A stretch of 64,000 nucleotides of DNA from Aldrovandia affinis (Eukaryota > Chordata > Actinopteri > Notacanthiformes > Halosauridae). The DNA lies in the NCBI GenBank assembly GCA_029706075.1, contig JAINUG010000015.1, forward strand, positions 2,141,715-2,205,714, given 5' to 3'. Position numbers and translations under genes: made by a program. The notes below the pieces were generated by a model that saw only the letters and a program-made list of their open reading frames with translations, was not told the origin of the DNA and ran no database searches. Below are positions 25,377 to 36,580 of this stretch, in pieces. The stretch's first letter is position 1. Each line of letters begins with the position of its first letter.

Positions 25377-26905
25377 CCATTTGCTTGTGTGTGTTACGAG
25401 AGTAGGGGCGCATTTAGTTGTAATGTTATTTTGTGATTGAATTGATTGACTTGTACTGTACAGTGTGAGTTCGAGAGGCCTTGGCCTTTGGCGTTTTGGC
25501 CTCCACAGTTCTTATTCTTAATTCTTAAAATATAACTATTTCTTTAAAAAAAGAAAAAACATAGACTGGTCATTGGTAGTGTCTGTTTAATATGCATCTC
25601 GAGATTGAAAATGTACATAAGTAAAAAAGATTAAAGAAGACTTTAATGCCGTGGAGCAGGGTTATCACCTTCATGCCTTTTCCCTGTCTTCTTTCCTTTT
25701 TTAAATGAACAATGGTGTGTATTTGATTTGAGCAATTAGCATGTGTTGCATGCCTGTATAAGCACTTCAAAAGACAACTGAATTTCCAATCTCTGATACG
25801 GCAGACAGATTAAAGTAATGGGTTGAAGCCATTGTGTGGCTCCCAGGTCTGGGACAGGAATCACAGTTGACAACATCATTTATTTGAAGAGAATATTGAA
25901 GGGATTAGCGCTTTGAGAATCAAGGCCCTTCCATATTCATGGTTTCCCCTCAGATCAACAAAAGTAACATATGCCGACCTAAAAAAAAACTAAAATCAAA
26001 ATGCAAGTTTATATTCAAAAGTATTTAATAAATAAAATAAATTGCATTTTTCAGTTTACACAATTAACCCTTCCAAAGGATCATTATTTGCATTTTACTT
26101 ATGAATAGATCCCAATAAAACCAACAATGTACTGAAGTATGTTGGAAATACACAGCTGTGGGCACTCAGGGTAACCACACAGATTTGCAAAGAAAATGCC
26201 ATAGCTCTATAAATCCTTGGGTCTGAAGAGATATGAACAGAAATAATAATTATTACAAATAAGTGTTGCTTTATGCATAAGTAAAATATTCTATCCTCAC
26301 ACATCTTTGTTAGAACTTCCAAACATGGGAGATATGAGATATAATATCACAAATGATGTGTCAACATTGTTCCTGATTCATGACAGATGTATCATGCTAT
26401 GAAGTAAAACATATTTTCACATTCTTTTTATGTGTGTATTTAAAATAATTCAGTTGACAGTCTGCAGGATTCTGTGCCACATCAAAAATCTATTAGCTTC
26501 ACAAAGCTCCCATATCCCTTACTTGATCAGCCAGTGTTTGTCATTATCATACTGAGTAGTTTGTGATCTTAGACAGAGAACCCATTCATTTTCAAGGTAA
26601 TTAAATAAATCTTTGTAAATCTGTTCAAAGGGAAATAACTGAACATTCACCTGACCCTCAGGCAGCATTGTAATGGAATAACTGAAACAAGAGGAAGTCA
26701 GGTTCACAGACAGACCCGTGGCATTGCCTATTTCAGTGAAGCTCTTGGCATAAATGGCCATTTCCAATTTCCCTGGTCCTGGCTATAATTGCTAGCCAAG
26801 ATACCCTTGGAAGGAGTGTTGTTGCAAAGTCATCCCCTCTTTAAAGTTTGTTGGTGATAACTGCTCTGCCTGGACCTGGCTGATGCTCTCAACATTGTAT
26901 TGACA
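25377..26905. other. AT-rich intergenic DNA, no gene seen
   Basis: Only short open frames without domains occur, and I see no element ends. Confidence 0.5.
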
Positions 26906-26910
26906 TAGAA

Positions 26911-27060
26911 GCCCCCGGGTGGCGCAACCGGTAAAGGCACTTGTTCTAAGTGCTGGCTGCCCACTGCAGCCTGGGTTCGATCCCCGACTGTGCCTGCCGA
27001 CTCTGGCTGAAACTCCCGTTTGGTGAAGGAGGTTCAGTGCTATTGTCAATGCCAGTTCCA
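26911..27060 (+). mobile_element. tRNA-derived SINE fragment
   Basis: The tRNA-like head has an A-box region GTGGCGCAACCGGTAAAGG and a B-box CTGGGTTCGATCCCCG. It is too diverged and extended to be a tRNA gene: no cloverleaf and no terminator at the proper spacing. The same family appears at 31110-31345. The 3' end is not sharply defined. A T-rich and then (ATA)n-rich stretch follows to about 27220. Confidence 0.65.
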
Positions 27061-27299
27061 AGGTAAAGGGTGGAAGATGATTAAATTATTTATGCATTGT
27101 AAAAAGCTGGAGCCATATATTGGTTTTTTTTTATTTTTTTTTATTACTTATTACATGAATTGTATTCAAATAATGAACCAATAATAATAATAATGATACT
27201 AATTTAAAATGTTATTAAAATGAAAAAGTAAATGTAGGCCGAGCTAGAAATGTAAAAGTCACATAGTCTATGCCGGCGGCGCCGGTCGATCACAGCAAA

Positions 27300-28005
27300 A
27301 TGGAGGGAGAGGGTCAGAAGAGAAAGTGGGGAATGGAAAAACCTATTTTTCAAGAAAAATGGTGCGACAGTTATTTTTTCACAGATGTGAAATGAAAGGC
27401 AATATGCCTGATCTGCCAGGAATCTATGGCAGTCATGAAAGACTACAATTTAAAGCGGCATTTTGATATCAAACATTCGGCTACGCACAGTAAATACACT
27501 GGGATTACACAAAAAGACAAGGCCAGGGAGCTAAAGGCAAAGCTTTGTGCACAACAAGGAGCACCGACAAGGACTTCTTTAGTTCAGAAGAGTGTCACAC
27601 GAGTCAGCTATGGGAGTACAGAACTCATTGTAAAGAGAGGAAAAGCATTTGCAACCGGTGAGTTTGTTAAATAATGTCTAACATTGGCCTCTGACACATT
27701 GTGCCCTGCTAAAAAAGATCTGTTCAAAAGCATCAGCCTTTCTTTACGATTATACGTCGTGTTGAGGACCTGTCTCGTGACATCTCTGAGCAGGTGCATA
27801 ATAAAGCACAAGATTTTTGTTACTATTCTGTCACATTAGATGAGAGCACGGATGTATCTGATTCTGCACAGCTTTTGATATTTTTGAGGGGAGTAAATGA
27901 AAATTTCGACCTCACGCAAGAATTGGCTAGCATGCAAACCCTTCATGAAACTACAAAAGGAACAGACTTGTTCGGGTGCCTTGATACAGTGTGCCATGGT
28001 CAATA
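27300..28005 (+). pseudogene. hAT transposase pseudogene, GTF2IRD2/Charlie-like
   Basis: The frame starts at ATG 27300. Codon 32 is TGA (27393-27395). It continues with a BED-like zinc finger, CLICQESMAVMKDYNLKRHF then IKH (C-x2-C ... H-x4-H), to a stop at 27675. After a shift, 27750-28005 encodes RRVEDLSRDISEQV, then VTLDESTDVSDSAQLLIFLRGV, the first catalytic region of the hAT DDE domain in the family that gave rise to vertebrate GTF2IRD2. The rest is lost. The likely 3' terminus of the same element lies at 29041-29113, beyond the solo LTR. With at least two disabling changes and a truncated catalytic core it cannot be active. Confidence 0.8.
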
Positions 28006-28203
28006 GCCAAAGTGGACTGGCAACACTCGTCACATTGACTGGTAGGCTGTCTCATTTCTTTATTTATGCTACTGGTAGCTGGTTAAGGTGAGCTGCCGTA
28101 ATACAAAAAGAAAAGACCATATTGAAAACGGATAATAAAGTTGTATATTTTTTTAATGGGGCACTTGTTTATTGGTCAAACTAACAAAACAAAGAACACA
28201 CAT

Positions 28204-28978
28204 TTTCACGTCTCGTGTTCGTGTTCCCCGTAATTAGGTGTTTTAGTTTATTCCATGTTTTCCTGGTTGACCGGTCCATGTTTTCACTTTCACTTACCTG
28301 TTTCCAGTCTTGTCATTGTATTATCGTTTTCACCTGTTCCTCATGTGTCTGATTGCAGTTAGCTGCATTCGTGTTAATTCCTGATTGTTTCTTGTTATGT
28401 CTGATGTATTTAGTTGTGTGTTTTCCCATGTTCGTTACCAGATTGTCTTGTCATTGTATTATCGTTTTCACCTGTTCCTCATGTGTCTGATTGCAGTCTC
28501 CGGTGGCAGCTGCATTCATGTTAATTCCTGATTGTTTCTTGTTATGTCTAAATGTATATAAGCTGTGCGTTTTCCCATGTTCGTTGCCAGATTGTCTTGT
28601 GCTTTGCTTATGCCTACACAACTTTCCAGCGGTCTCTTTGTTTACCCGTGTTTTGTTTCCTCGTGTTCGTGCTTCCGTGTTCAGTCCTGTCTCAGTCTCG
28701 TTCCCGATCCACCTGTTTGTGCTCCTCGTGGTTCCTGCCTTGCTCCTCTCTGTGTTCCCTGGACTGATTCCCTGTTATCGACCTCCGCCTGCCCATTGAC
28801 CACGTCTTGCCTGCCTCTGACACACCTAAAGCCTGGAACGAACTTTGCCTGTCCCCGACCACTCTTTGGATTCCAGTATTGCCCTGATTGCTCCCGTATG
28901 AACTTTGCCGGTCTTTGCAATAAAGAACATTATTGCATTCTTTGGTCCGCGCCTGGTTTTCCTACTCCGTTCCTGACA
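28204..28978 (+). mobile_element. solo LTR with duplicated promoter block
   Basis: The termini are TTTCACG, presumably decayed from TGTCACG, and CCTGACA. The flanks ACACAT at 28198-28203 and 28979-28984 form a target duplication. U3 contains a tandem duplication of about 140-150 bp (28309-28446 and 28447-28596). Only the second copy keeps a good TATA box (TATATAAG at 28555), while the first reads GTATTTAG. AATAAA lies at 28919-28924. These features give plus orientation. No internal retroviral region adjoins. The LTR sits between the transposase and the 3' end of the hAT relic. Open frames inside (28491-28993) are not genes. Confidence 0.85.
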
Positions 28979-29040
28979 ACACATAATCTATAGAAAAAAC
29001 TATAATTTTAATATTATAATTGAGTACATGTAGGCTACTG

Positions 29041-29113
29041 TTTATTTTGGCCCGCGGCTCACTGCTGAAATTTAAAATTGGCCCTCCAAGCCCAAAAGTT
29101 TGGGCACCCCTGC
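29041..29113. mobile_element. 3' terminus of the GTF2IRD2-like hAT relic
   Basis: The sequence GGCCCTCCAAGCCCAAAAGT leads into TTTGGGCACCCCTG. The reverse complement CAGGGGTGCCCAAA is the classical end of Charlie-type hAT elements. Together with the transposase at 27300-28005 it brackets the solo LTR, so the LTR inserted into the hAT element. The matching left terminus was not found. Confidence 0.6.
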
Positions 29114-31105
29114 AGTATACAGTATATCCCACTGAAATAGCATAGTGACTACTGATATAAAGCGGTTTCTAGCTGTTTTTTTCCAGTTTATTATAGTTAA
29201 TGAAGCTGTTTAAAAACATGACACTATGTTATGGTCAAATTCCCAATAACTGGCTGTTCTCACTCATAATATACTCTGGTAGGTGCATGTCAGTGAATAG
29301 TAACATGAGTTGATCACTTTATGTTTTGTGTGAGTGCAGCATTAAACAGAGACTGTTCTGCATACCCAGAATACTCATCTGCATCTTGAATATTTAAAAT
29401 ATAAAGTACACAAGATAATACATTATCATTCCAATACATGTAATTTAAACAAAGTCTACTTTCCAACCATAAAAGCAACATATTTGTTTTTAGCTCAGTG
29501 CAACCAGTTCAACTCAATTGTAAAATTTTATGAAGAGAGAATAAGGATAGATTGTTTATATTGGTAACTGGCAGCATATTGCTTATTAAAGCATATGAAA
29601 CAAAATATTGCATGCTTATTTATTCTGGAAGTACCTTTTCAGTTTCAACATTTCCTCATTTCTATCTATGCATTGAATTTCTTCTACACATTCGTGGGCA
29701 TGGAGTTGCAGTGGAATTATTTGTCTATTTAACATTTAAAAGGAAGGTTTTGTTCAGTTATGGTCTTTGGTTAGATAATTGCTTTTTATCATTTTGTTTT
29801 TATTTGTGACCATAACTCATTTAGATGCCAGTTAAACACCAGTAGTGGGTGATGACTAGTCATGCCATCCATTATTCAAATACATCATTCAATCAAAAAG
29901 TAAAACATACCACTGGCATAAATTGATAATCCTGGAGCCCCTACTTAGTCCTTGCCAAGATGGACTTGCACAGATATGTGTTTATGGGTCTTCATGAATG
30001 AGGGTTTAACTTGAATTATTTCCTGCTGATGAAATCATTTATATAAAAAAACACATCTGAGATGGATAACTCAGCTGCCAGCCATTTCAGTTCAGAACTT
30101 TAAATGAATATTTCATTAGGTATCCCAAGTAACCCAACTCTCAATTTTAAGCATATCCTCAGATAAAAATGAAGCCTCATCTAGAACTTGGTAATCTACG
30201 CCTGCACTGCTACATAAACCATATTTTACTGCACATTTCTAAATCCAAGATTCAATCAATCATCCAGCTGTCAGTCCTAGATTCCTCATGCACCCTTTCA
30301 ATGTGCAATGTCTTCTCACTACCACGAGAGATAGCCTGTGTGTGTTTACATTGTTATGCTTTTGTCAAAATAATAATTGGTCATCTATTTGCATCAACTA
30401 ATCATTAACATTTAGTTATCCAATTCCATTTAATGCCACATTCTTTGAAAACTAGTTTCCCTACTGTAGGTTTCCATGTACAGTATATCCAATGTATTAA
30501 CCCACCTACCATCATAGTTTTAGTTACTGTAAAGAATAGGTGGCTTTGCAACATTTAAGACATAAGGAATACAATGGTTTATATATTAAGTGATACTACG
30601 AATAGACAATCACATTCTAAGCAGGCCATTTCACAGTCTACTTCACTTTCAGATGTATATCATATTGTAATGGCTTGCTCTTGGGAGTACCAATAGCCCA
30701 TGTACTGTAGCTTTTTTTGAAAGGCAGACAAAGCTCTGCTCATCTTTGGCACAAAGCAAATTAAGTGCATTTTTCCTTCATCTTATTGTAATTATTACAA
30801 CAAAAGTATAAAAGAGACTATTGTCTTTGTACTGTTTGTTTTTTTCCCTTTCCACTACTTCTGCAAAATGGCATTAAATTCCATATATTTTTAATGCATG
30901 TACTTAGATTTCCTACTATTTTGAATTATATAAAAAATGCAAAATCTCCTCGTGAAAATGCCATAGGTACGATGACGTGGTTTATTGCAGCACAAAGCAT
31001 CAGAGCATCACAAAAAAAGGTGAAATAGAACATGCTATGTCAAAATATGGTGAGCCAATCAAATTGACTCATATGGGTGTGTCCATTCAAATTCAAACAT
31101 TGATA
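29114..31105. other. AT-rich intergenic DNA, no gene seen
   Basis: Short open frames (for example 85 codons at 29552) have no recognised domain. No termini or tails were identified. Confidence 0.5.
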
Positions 31106-31109
31106 ATTA

Positions 31110-31345
31110 CAAGGGCTGGGATGCAGGTCCTGTTAAGGCACTGTTCTAGTGTATGGATGAGCCACACAGTCAGTGGTATTGAATCCAGACCATGCCAGTG
31201 CAGTCCCATGGGCTCTTGGAGGTAGCTTTGCCCAGGGAGCAAGGGATTCATTCGGCCGGATTGTCCATGTCTCATCTCACACCAGCGATCCCCGCTGGTC
31301 AACTGGGCACCCACAGTCTGCCGGTGTAAAGCTGCACACAAAGTG
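31110..31345 (+). mobile_element. diverged tRNA-derived SINE
   Basis: AAGGCACTGTTCTAGTGTAT and TGGTATTGAATCCAGACCAT correspond in order to AAAGGCACTTGTTCTAAGTG and TGGGTTCGATCCCCGACTGT of the SINE at 26911. The body continues with GCGATCCCCGCTGGTCAACT. It is an older copy of that family. Confidence 0.6.
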
Positions 31346-32395
31346 TCTGTGCAAGCTTGTAGATTGCAAACTTATAGACTGTGGTGTAAGCGGCAGCTGA
31401 CATCATGTCTTACAGAGGAGAGCACATGCTTTCCCAAATTGACAGCAGAAAAATTGTTTGTAAAATCTTTAACAAACAAAAATTTGACAACACTGAAACA
31501 CGAAATCATTTCGGCTATTTTGTTTTTGACTATCGTTCATTTGCAGTTAATGCTGTGAAATCTTTTTTCTCAACAACTAAGCTCTGGAGGCACTCAAAAG
31601 CTCAACGGCTCTGCTCATCAGAAGCTCATCACATATTTCTTCCCATTGGGGGGTTTGCTCAGGCTTGCACCCCACTTATCACTGCATGCAGCCATATTTA
31701 CGCTTTGTTTTATATCCTTTCTAAAATAATGGATGAAATAATCATTATCTTGATCATCCATCAATTTAGTATTTTTACAATGAACATTATGAATGCAGTG
31801 TCAAGATGCCAAGTAAAATACAGTATGTAATGCAGCTCACACTAGGTAGTTCCTGCTTAAATTGTTCTAAAAAGAGATACTCATCTCTTGTTCTTACATT
31901 TTAAATATTTATTTCCCAGGATTTATTTTCTTTTCAGAGTTGATTATATTTTTAAATACTTTTGAAAATTGAATTTGCATGTAAGTGGAGCACAAAAGTT
32001 GGTTATACACCACCCCCTTGGTCCATCGAAAATCAACATGTTTTTGAAGGAAATAAGCCTCCAAGGGAGCAGCATAATTAAATAAATACAACGGCACCTA
32101 AATAAATCAGGCTTGTTTAAGTCGTTTGACACATTAGCAGATGCATTTATTCATTACCAGCGCTAGAAGCAGTTTAAGTTGAACTGGTTGCTCCCCATTC
32201 AATGTTCCCTCACTGATTCTGTGTCTTTTCTGACACATCAAGAACAATCCAACGCTAGCTTTAAATTCAGTCTGGTCAGTGTACCCTCCTTGAAAGCTCT
32301 TTTCTTAGTCAACAGCTTTCAGTTTATCTCAAATGGACACACATAAATAATTACTGATATTTTAACTTAGAGCTTGTAATGTATTTTTTTATTTT
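31346..32395. other. AT-rich intergenic DNA, no gene seen
   Basis: The 141-codon open frame at 31405-31830 has no recognisable domain or exon context, and no element boundary is visible. Confidence 0.45.
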
Positions 32396-32404
32396 GTTTC
32401 AGAT

Positions 32405-32690
32405 TTTTTCCTGTTTTCGATTTGCCCTCCCCACACAAACTCGCCGCTCATCTCTACGAGGCAAGCTAGTTCTCAGAGGGCAGTGAACTCCACTTCCTTC
32501 GAGACAGAATTTGCCCACCCACGTTCTGGCTTCTCTGCGAATTTATGCCGGCTCACCCTCCCCCTCCCCCTGGGGTGGACAGCCAAACGCCGCCCCCGAT
32601 CGGGGCTCCCCACCAGGGCCGGTCTTGTACAGTTGGGTTTCGAACCGCAACCATGATAGGCAGCTAACACTCATAAAGGACCAGCCAATA
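32405..32690 (-). mobile_element. tRNA-derived SINE, minus strand
   Basis: On the minus strand it has a B-box-like GCGGTTCGAAACCC. Downstream come GGGGGCGGCGTTTGGCTG and a G/A-rich body parallel to that of the SINE at 35186 (GGGGGCGGCAATTGGCTG). This is a local GC island in AT-rich surroundings. The head and tail limits are approximate. Confidence 0.55.
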
Positions 32691-33416
32691 CGGGTACATT
32701 AGAACGCTACGTTATTGGAGGCCCCCCAATGCATTTGTTTTTGACCAATACGGATAGTCTTTTTTTTCTAACACTTGTCAACTACAGATGCATGTAATTT
32801 TTATGATGCAGGCGTACTTTACTTACATCCCACCCACAATCCAAAAGTTATTGAGTTATTGAGGGGGAGGTATAGTTATGAAACCAAATCCTCCCTCAGA
32901 ATCACGCATGTTTTTTTCATTGATTATTTGGCTGTGAAATTTTACTAAATTCCATTTATACTCTTACATTTTGAAAAAAATTAATAAAAAAAAAAATCAA
33001 ATAGTTAGACTGTTATAATAGACAATTGATGGACTGGTGTGGTCCAGGTTGCACACCACAGCATTTTTGTAAGCTCTTCTTATAGGGCTCACACAGCTTT
33101 GACTACCTAAGGGGTGCAGTGTACTCCAGTGTGGGGTGGGGTGTGCATTAGCCGTATTGCCTGTATACTTTTGCAGGGTAAAGTGTTTGGCTGCATGGGG
33201 TAATGCTTATCTGTAGGGCAGTCCTTCGCAGCAGGTATCCCAGGGAAGAAGTGGATGGGGGGAGACAGAAGGGGGATGAAAGGGTGATGAGTGGTACGCT
33301 GCCAATAACTTGTATTAGCCTTTAAATAATTGTTAATAAAAGTTTACATTTGGCTTACCATTTCTGTGTGTTGTCTTGGGTGAGGTGGGGTTCCTAAGGA
33401 AAAATAACAATGGTTA
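32691..33416. other. intergenic DNA, no gene seen
   Basis: There is a T run near 32759 and a G/T-rich stretch at 33100-33300. No coding or repeat signature was found. Confidence 0.45.
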
Positions 33417-33424
33417 GGTTAGTT

Positions 33425-34142
33425 CAGTGTTTCTCAAATAGTGGGGCGCGCCCCCTGTGGGGGCACGGTGCGATGCCAGGGGGGGCGCGTGTGACCCCGG
33501 GGAACATGCTTTTTTTTGCCGTACTAGAATAAAGTGTAATTGCAGATATGAAGTGCAGTGAACAAACCCTCAAGAGACACCATGGAAAAATATTTAACAG
33601 GGTTGAAAAGAAAGGCGGAGAGAGACGAAGATAATGAGACAAACAAAAGTCACCCGAAAGCTAAGACGAGGAAATATGACGAAGCGTATGTAGCGCTTGG
33701 CTTCACTGTGACTACGGTGGGAGACGAGGAAAGACCGGTGTGTTTACTGTGTCTTAAAATGTTGGCAGCGGACAGCATGAAGCCAAATAAATTAAGGCGT
33801 CACTTAAAGACATTACACCCCAATCACGCTGATAAGCCGCTTGAGTTTTTGCGTAAAACGTGCGAATATTGCCGACAATCATCCCGCTTTGTGAATGCTA
33901 CTTCAGAAAACCAGCGAGCACTGTTAGCATCATATAAGGTGGCGTACCAAATTGCTCAATGCAAAAAAAAACACACCATAGCATTTCTTTAATGTTAATA
34001 AGGATACAATGTTATGCAGAGGTGTACTTATAACAATTTTATAGACAAATGATACTATTTATAGTCGCGGCGGAGAGTGGAGGGCGCGAAATGTTTTCTT
34101 CTTCCTAGGGGGGGCGTAACAGAAAATAATTGAGAAGCACTG
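33425..34142 (+). mobile_element. hAT deletion derivative with perfect TSD
   Basis: The terminal inverted repeats are CAGTGTTTCTCAA and its complement TTGAGAAGCACTG (one mismatch). A perfect 8-bp target duplication, GGTTAGTT, lies at 33417-33424 and 34143-34150. Only 718 bp separate the termini, against several kb for an autonomous hAT. It retains the start of the transposase gene (33582-33992) and has lost the RNase-H-like catalytic domain and the C-terminal dimerisation domain. Good ends and an exact duplication suggest fairly recent mobilisation in trans. Confidence 0.9.
33582..33992 (+). CDS. BED-finger N-terminal hAT protein (136 aa), intact ORF
   Basis: The start is ATG 33582, in the strong context CACCATGG. 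An upstream in-frame GTG is not used. The protein is related to the N-terminus of the ZBED5/SCAND3/FAM200-type hAT transposases. Residues about 1-30 are basic (MEKYLTGLKRKAERDE, then a KAKTRKYDE motif). Residues 55-80 form a BED-type zinc finger: CLLCLKML, then LRRHLKTLHPNH (C-x2-C ... H-x4-H). The region after it (FLRKTCEYCRQSSRF, ALLASYKVAYQIAQ) is the conserved linker before the catalytic domain. The frame then stops after KKKHTIAFL, where the family normally continues. No stop or frameshift interrupts it. If made, it could bind the element's ends but not cut them. Expression is unproven. Confidence 0.7.
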   Translation: MEKYLTGLKRKAERDEDNETNKSHPKAKTRKYDEAYVALGFTVTTVGDEERPVCLLCLKMLAADSMKPNKLRRHLKTLHPNHADKPLEFLRKTCEYCRQSSRFVNATSENQRALLASYKVAYQIAQCKKKHTIAFL

Positions 34143-34150
34143 GGTTAGTT

Positions 34151-35175
34151 TAAGGGTGGTTTGGGGACAGTTACACACACTTTGATGGCTGACATTAGAA
34201 TAAAAGTAGTTTTCCCATATGTTTGACCATAAAATATAGCTCACGATCTATGTTCATTTTATACAGCCTTTTTTGCTCATTGTCATCAAGGGTGGAAATA
34301 ATTCTGGAACTGATTGTAAATAGTTTGTGCCAAAAACAGTTTCTGGCATATTTATAAGTTAATGTGGCAACACATAAGGATGCCAACAGCAGTGTGAAGA
34401 ATGTGAAAATGTGTGCATAACAAAATTAAATCAATAAAAACAATATGGATGATACTGCATATAGATTTCTTCAGGCAAAATGTTATTATTAGGGGTTCAA
34501 CAATTTGAGCAGAAATAAAATAAATATCTGCCTAGAAGCGAACTGTTCTTTTGACCTGAATTATTTAGTGTTGCATGTTTTCATAGGTCACATATCTGCC
34601 TTAGAGCACTGCTTCTGCTTGGCAACTAAAAGTTAAAGTTTCCAGAAAAAATATACTGGCCTTTTAAGGCCAATGCTCAAGTAAATTCTAACAACAGTGA
34701 AAATATTAAAGGCCAATATTCATATTTCAGACAAAGCCTGATTTTACAAGTATTATTAATCATAGAGGCTCATGTAAATATATTACATAATACATTACAT
34801 AGATTCTGAACACCACCACATATTCACTTTAGGAAGATAAACATTTAGTTAATAAAGAAAAAATATATATTTAGTAATAAATTACAAATAAATGTTTTGT
34901 TGAGCCATAATTCTAACAATTTTTTTATTTTTATTCAAGTGATCCTGCGGAAATAGGAAAGACTTGTAGAGATCAACAGAACCCAGGCACATGAACTTTG
35001 ACATACCCAACAACAGGCATTTAACATTAAGTTAGCTAGCTGCATTCAAAATCAAATTGATTTTGATCTTACAATAACAAACAAACTATGTCTTGATTAT
35101 CCCCATACAGCAAACACTCCCAGATAACCACATTGCTCTGGTGCAGAGCTGGGCAAGCTCCGATTTCCGAGTGCC
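34151..35175. other. AT-rich intergenic DNA, no gene seen
   Basis: No coding similarity or element edges were identified. Confidence 0.5.
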
Positions 35176-35185
35176 ATTTCACACT

Positions 35186-35500
35186 GAAATGGTCTAGCGG
35201 TTACAATGTTGACGCTGGCCACTGCGACCGGTGTTCAATTCCACCAGAGTCGGCTCTGGCCGGGAGTGCCACTAGGGGGCGGCAATTGGCTGCCCGCCCC
35301 AAGGAGGGGGAAGGGAAGCTGACATGAGTCCGCTGCGTATAGGAGGAGACAATACTTTGACAATACTTTCTGTCACTGCCGGTCACAGGGCTATGGCAGC
35401 GAACTCGCAATACGAGGGGGGGATTGAAATGAAAAATGGAGGGTGTAATTGGCTACTAAATTGGGAGAAATTGGGATAAAATCAGAAACAAATTCTTTAA
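35186..35500 (+). mobile_element. tRNA-derived SINE
   Basis: The head has an A-box-like TGGTCTAGCGGTTACA and a B-box-like CGGTGTTCAATTCCA. The body contains GGGGGCGGCAATTGGCTG, and the 3' part (ATTGGCTACTAAATTGGGAG then AAATTGGGAT) ends in an A-rich tail near 35500. A similar tail phrase recurs at 47283. It is related to the minus-strand SINE at 32405. Confidence 0.65.
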
Positions 35501-35589
35501 AAAACCCATAGGCTACCGTACCAAAATGGAGGAGGTTAATTGTTGCAGTATCTGCGTTTCCTGAACGTATACAAACAGGCGTTGCTGTT

Positions 35590-35662
35590 ACACATCTTGT
35601 AAGTCGCTCTGGATAAGGTAATCTGCTAAATGCTTAAAATGTAAAATGTAAATGTAAAAAAT
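35590..35662 (+). mobile_element. L2-tail fragment
   Basis: CATCTTGTAAGTCGCTCTGG then a damaged ATAAGGTAATCTGCTAAATG and AAAATGTA repeats match the 3' end of the L2 LINE at 23706. It is a severely 5'-truncated L2 or SINE insertion. Confidence 0.7.
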
Positions 35663-36141
35663 TTATAAGGAACGGTAACAAAAAGAACAACGCATGGCGC
35701 AATATATCAGAAATAGCGGGGATCACTGGTGACTTTGATTAGTTAGGTGCAATGAAATTAAAAATAGGTTAATTGCCGGTAGCTAGTTAGAAAGTAAAGG
35801 TAAAGTTAGCTAGTTTGTATTATGTGAGTGTGAACATGCTGTTCAAGTCAAATGATTTACTCTCAATATCTTTATAGTAGTTTACTTGCTTTGCATTCTA
35901 TGGGCTCAGCTCAGTTCATTCTATTAGAAATTGGACAGAAATCTGGACATGCTAGTGATCAACTCAAACATGTTGTGGAGGAGCAGTGAGACGGGGCAGG
36001 TTTGACACTCAGGGTGTGAGAGTGTGAGCTCAAAAGGCCAGCTGGTTGTGTGTGAGAATGTGAATTGTTTGGTGTTGTGATTGGAATGAATGTAATAGTC
36101 CCAAGCCAGGCAGAAAGTGCCTATTTGGCAGGTGGGGTGAG
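35663..36141. other. intergenic DNA, no gene seen
   Basis: The stretch becomes GT-rich after 35990. No coding signature was found. Confidence 0.4.
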
Positions 36142-36146
36142 TGATC

Positions 36147-36575
36147 TGTGACAGTTAGTCTTTGTCTTGTCATTCATGTGTTTGAATCAAGTGAGTTAGT
36201 CTTTGTCTTGTCATTCATGTGTGTGAATCAACTCTTCGTCTTGTCATTCATGTGTGTGTCTTGGGAGTGGCCTTGGTTGTTCCATGTTTGTGGAGGAGCA
36301 GCTTCTGGGAGACGGAGTCTGTGTGGAATCTATGTTGAGTTCCGAAAGTGACTTTATGGTTTGATTATTTTAGTTTGGTTTGACAGCTTCGTGGCAAGTA
36401 GGGTGAAGATTTTGTGATTGTGTTTGTTTTATTTTCTCCCGCTCTCCCACTGTCTGGGGGAGAGACAGAGAAAATTAAAGATTCGGTCCGTAGACCGGCA
36501 GAACCCCACTCCTCTGCCAGTTATTACCATCAGCTGCTCTGCTCCAGTCCAGGGATTGTCACATGGCGTGTGACA
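36147..36575 (+). mobile_element. solo LTR, 429 bp
   Basis: It begins TGTGACAG and ends GTGTGACA. A perfect 5-bp duplication, TGATC, lies at 36142-36146 and 36576-36580. Near the 5' end the word CTTGTCATTCATGTGT is present three times within about 110 bp. ATTAAA at 36474-36479 is the likely polyadenylation signal, giving plus orientation. No gag/pol region adjoins. The 67-codon frame at 36148 is not a gene. Confidence 0.75.
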
Positions 36576-36580
36576 TGATC

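Noticed and set aside
28491..28993. Three overlapping frames of 71-142 codons
   Set aside because: They are inside the solo LTR and are proline/cysteine/serine-rich because of base composition.
31405..31830. 141-codon frame as a gene
   Set aside because: No domain or conserved motif recognised and no promoter, exon or poly(A) context. Probably chance.
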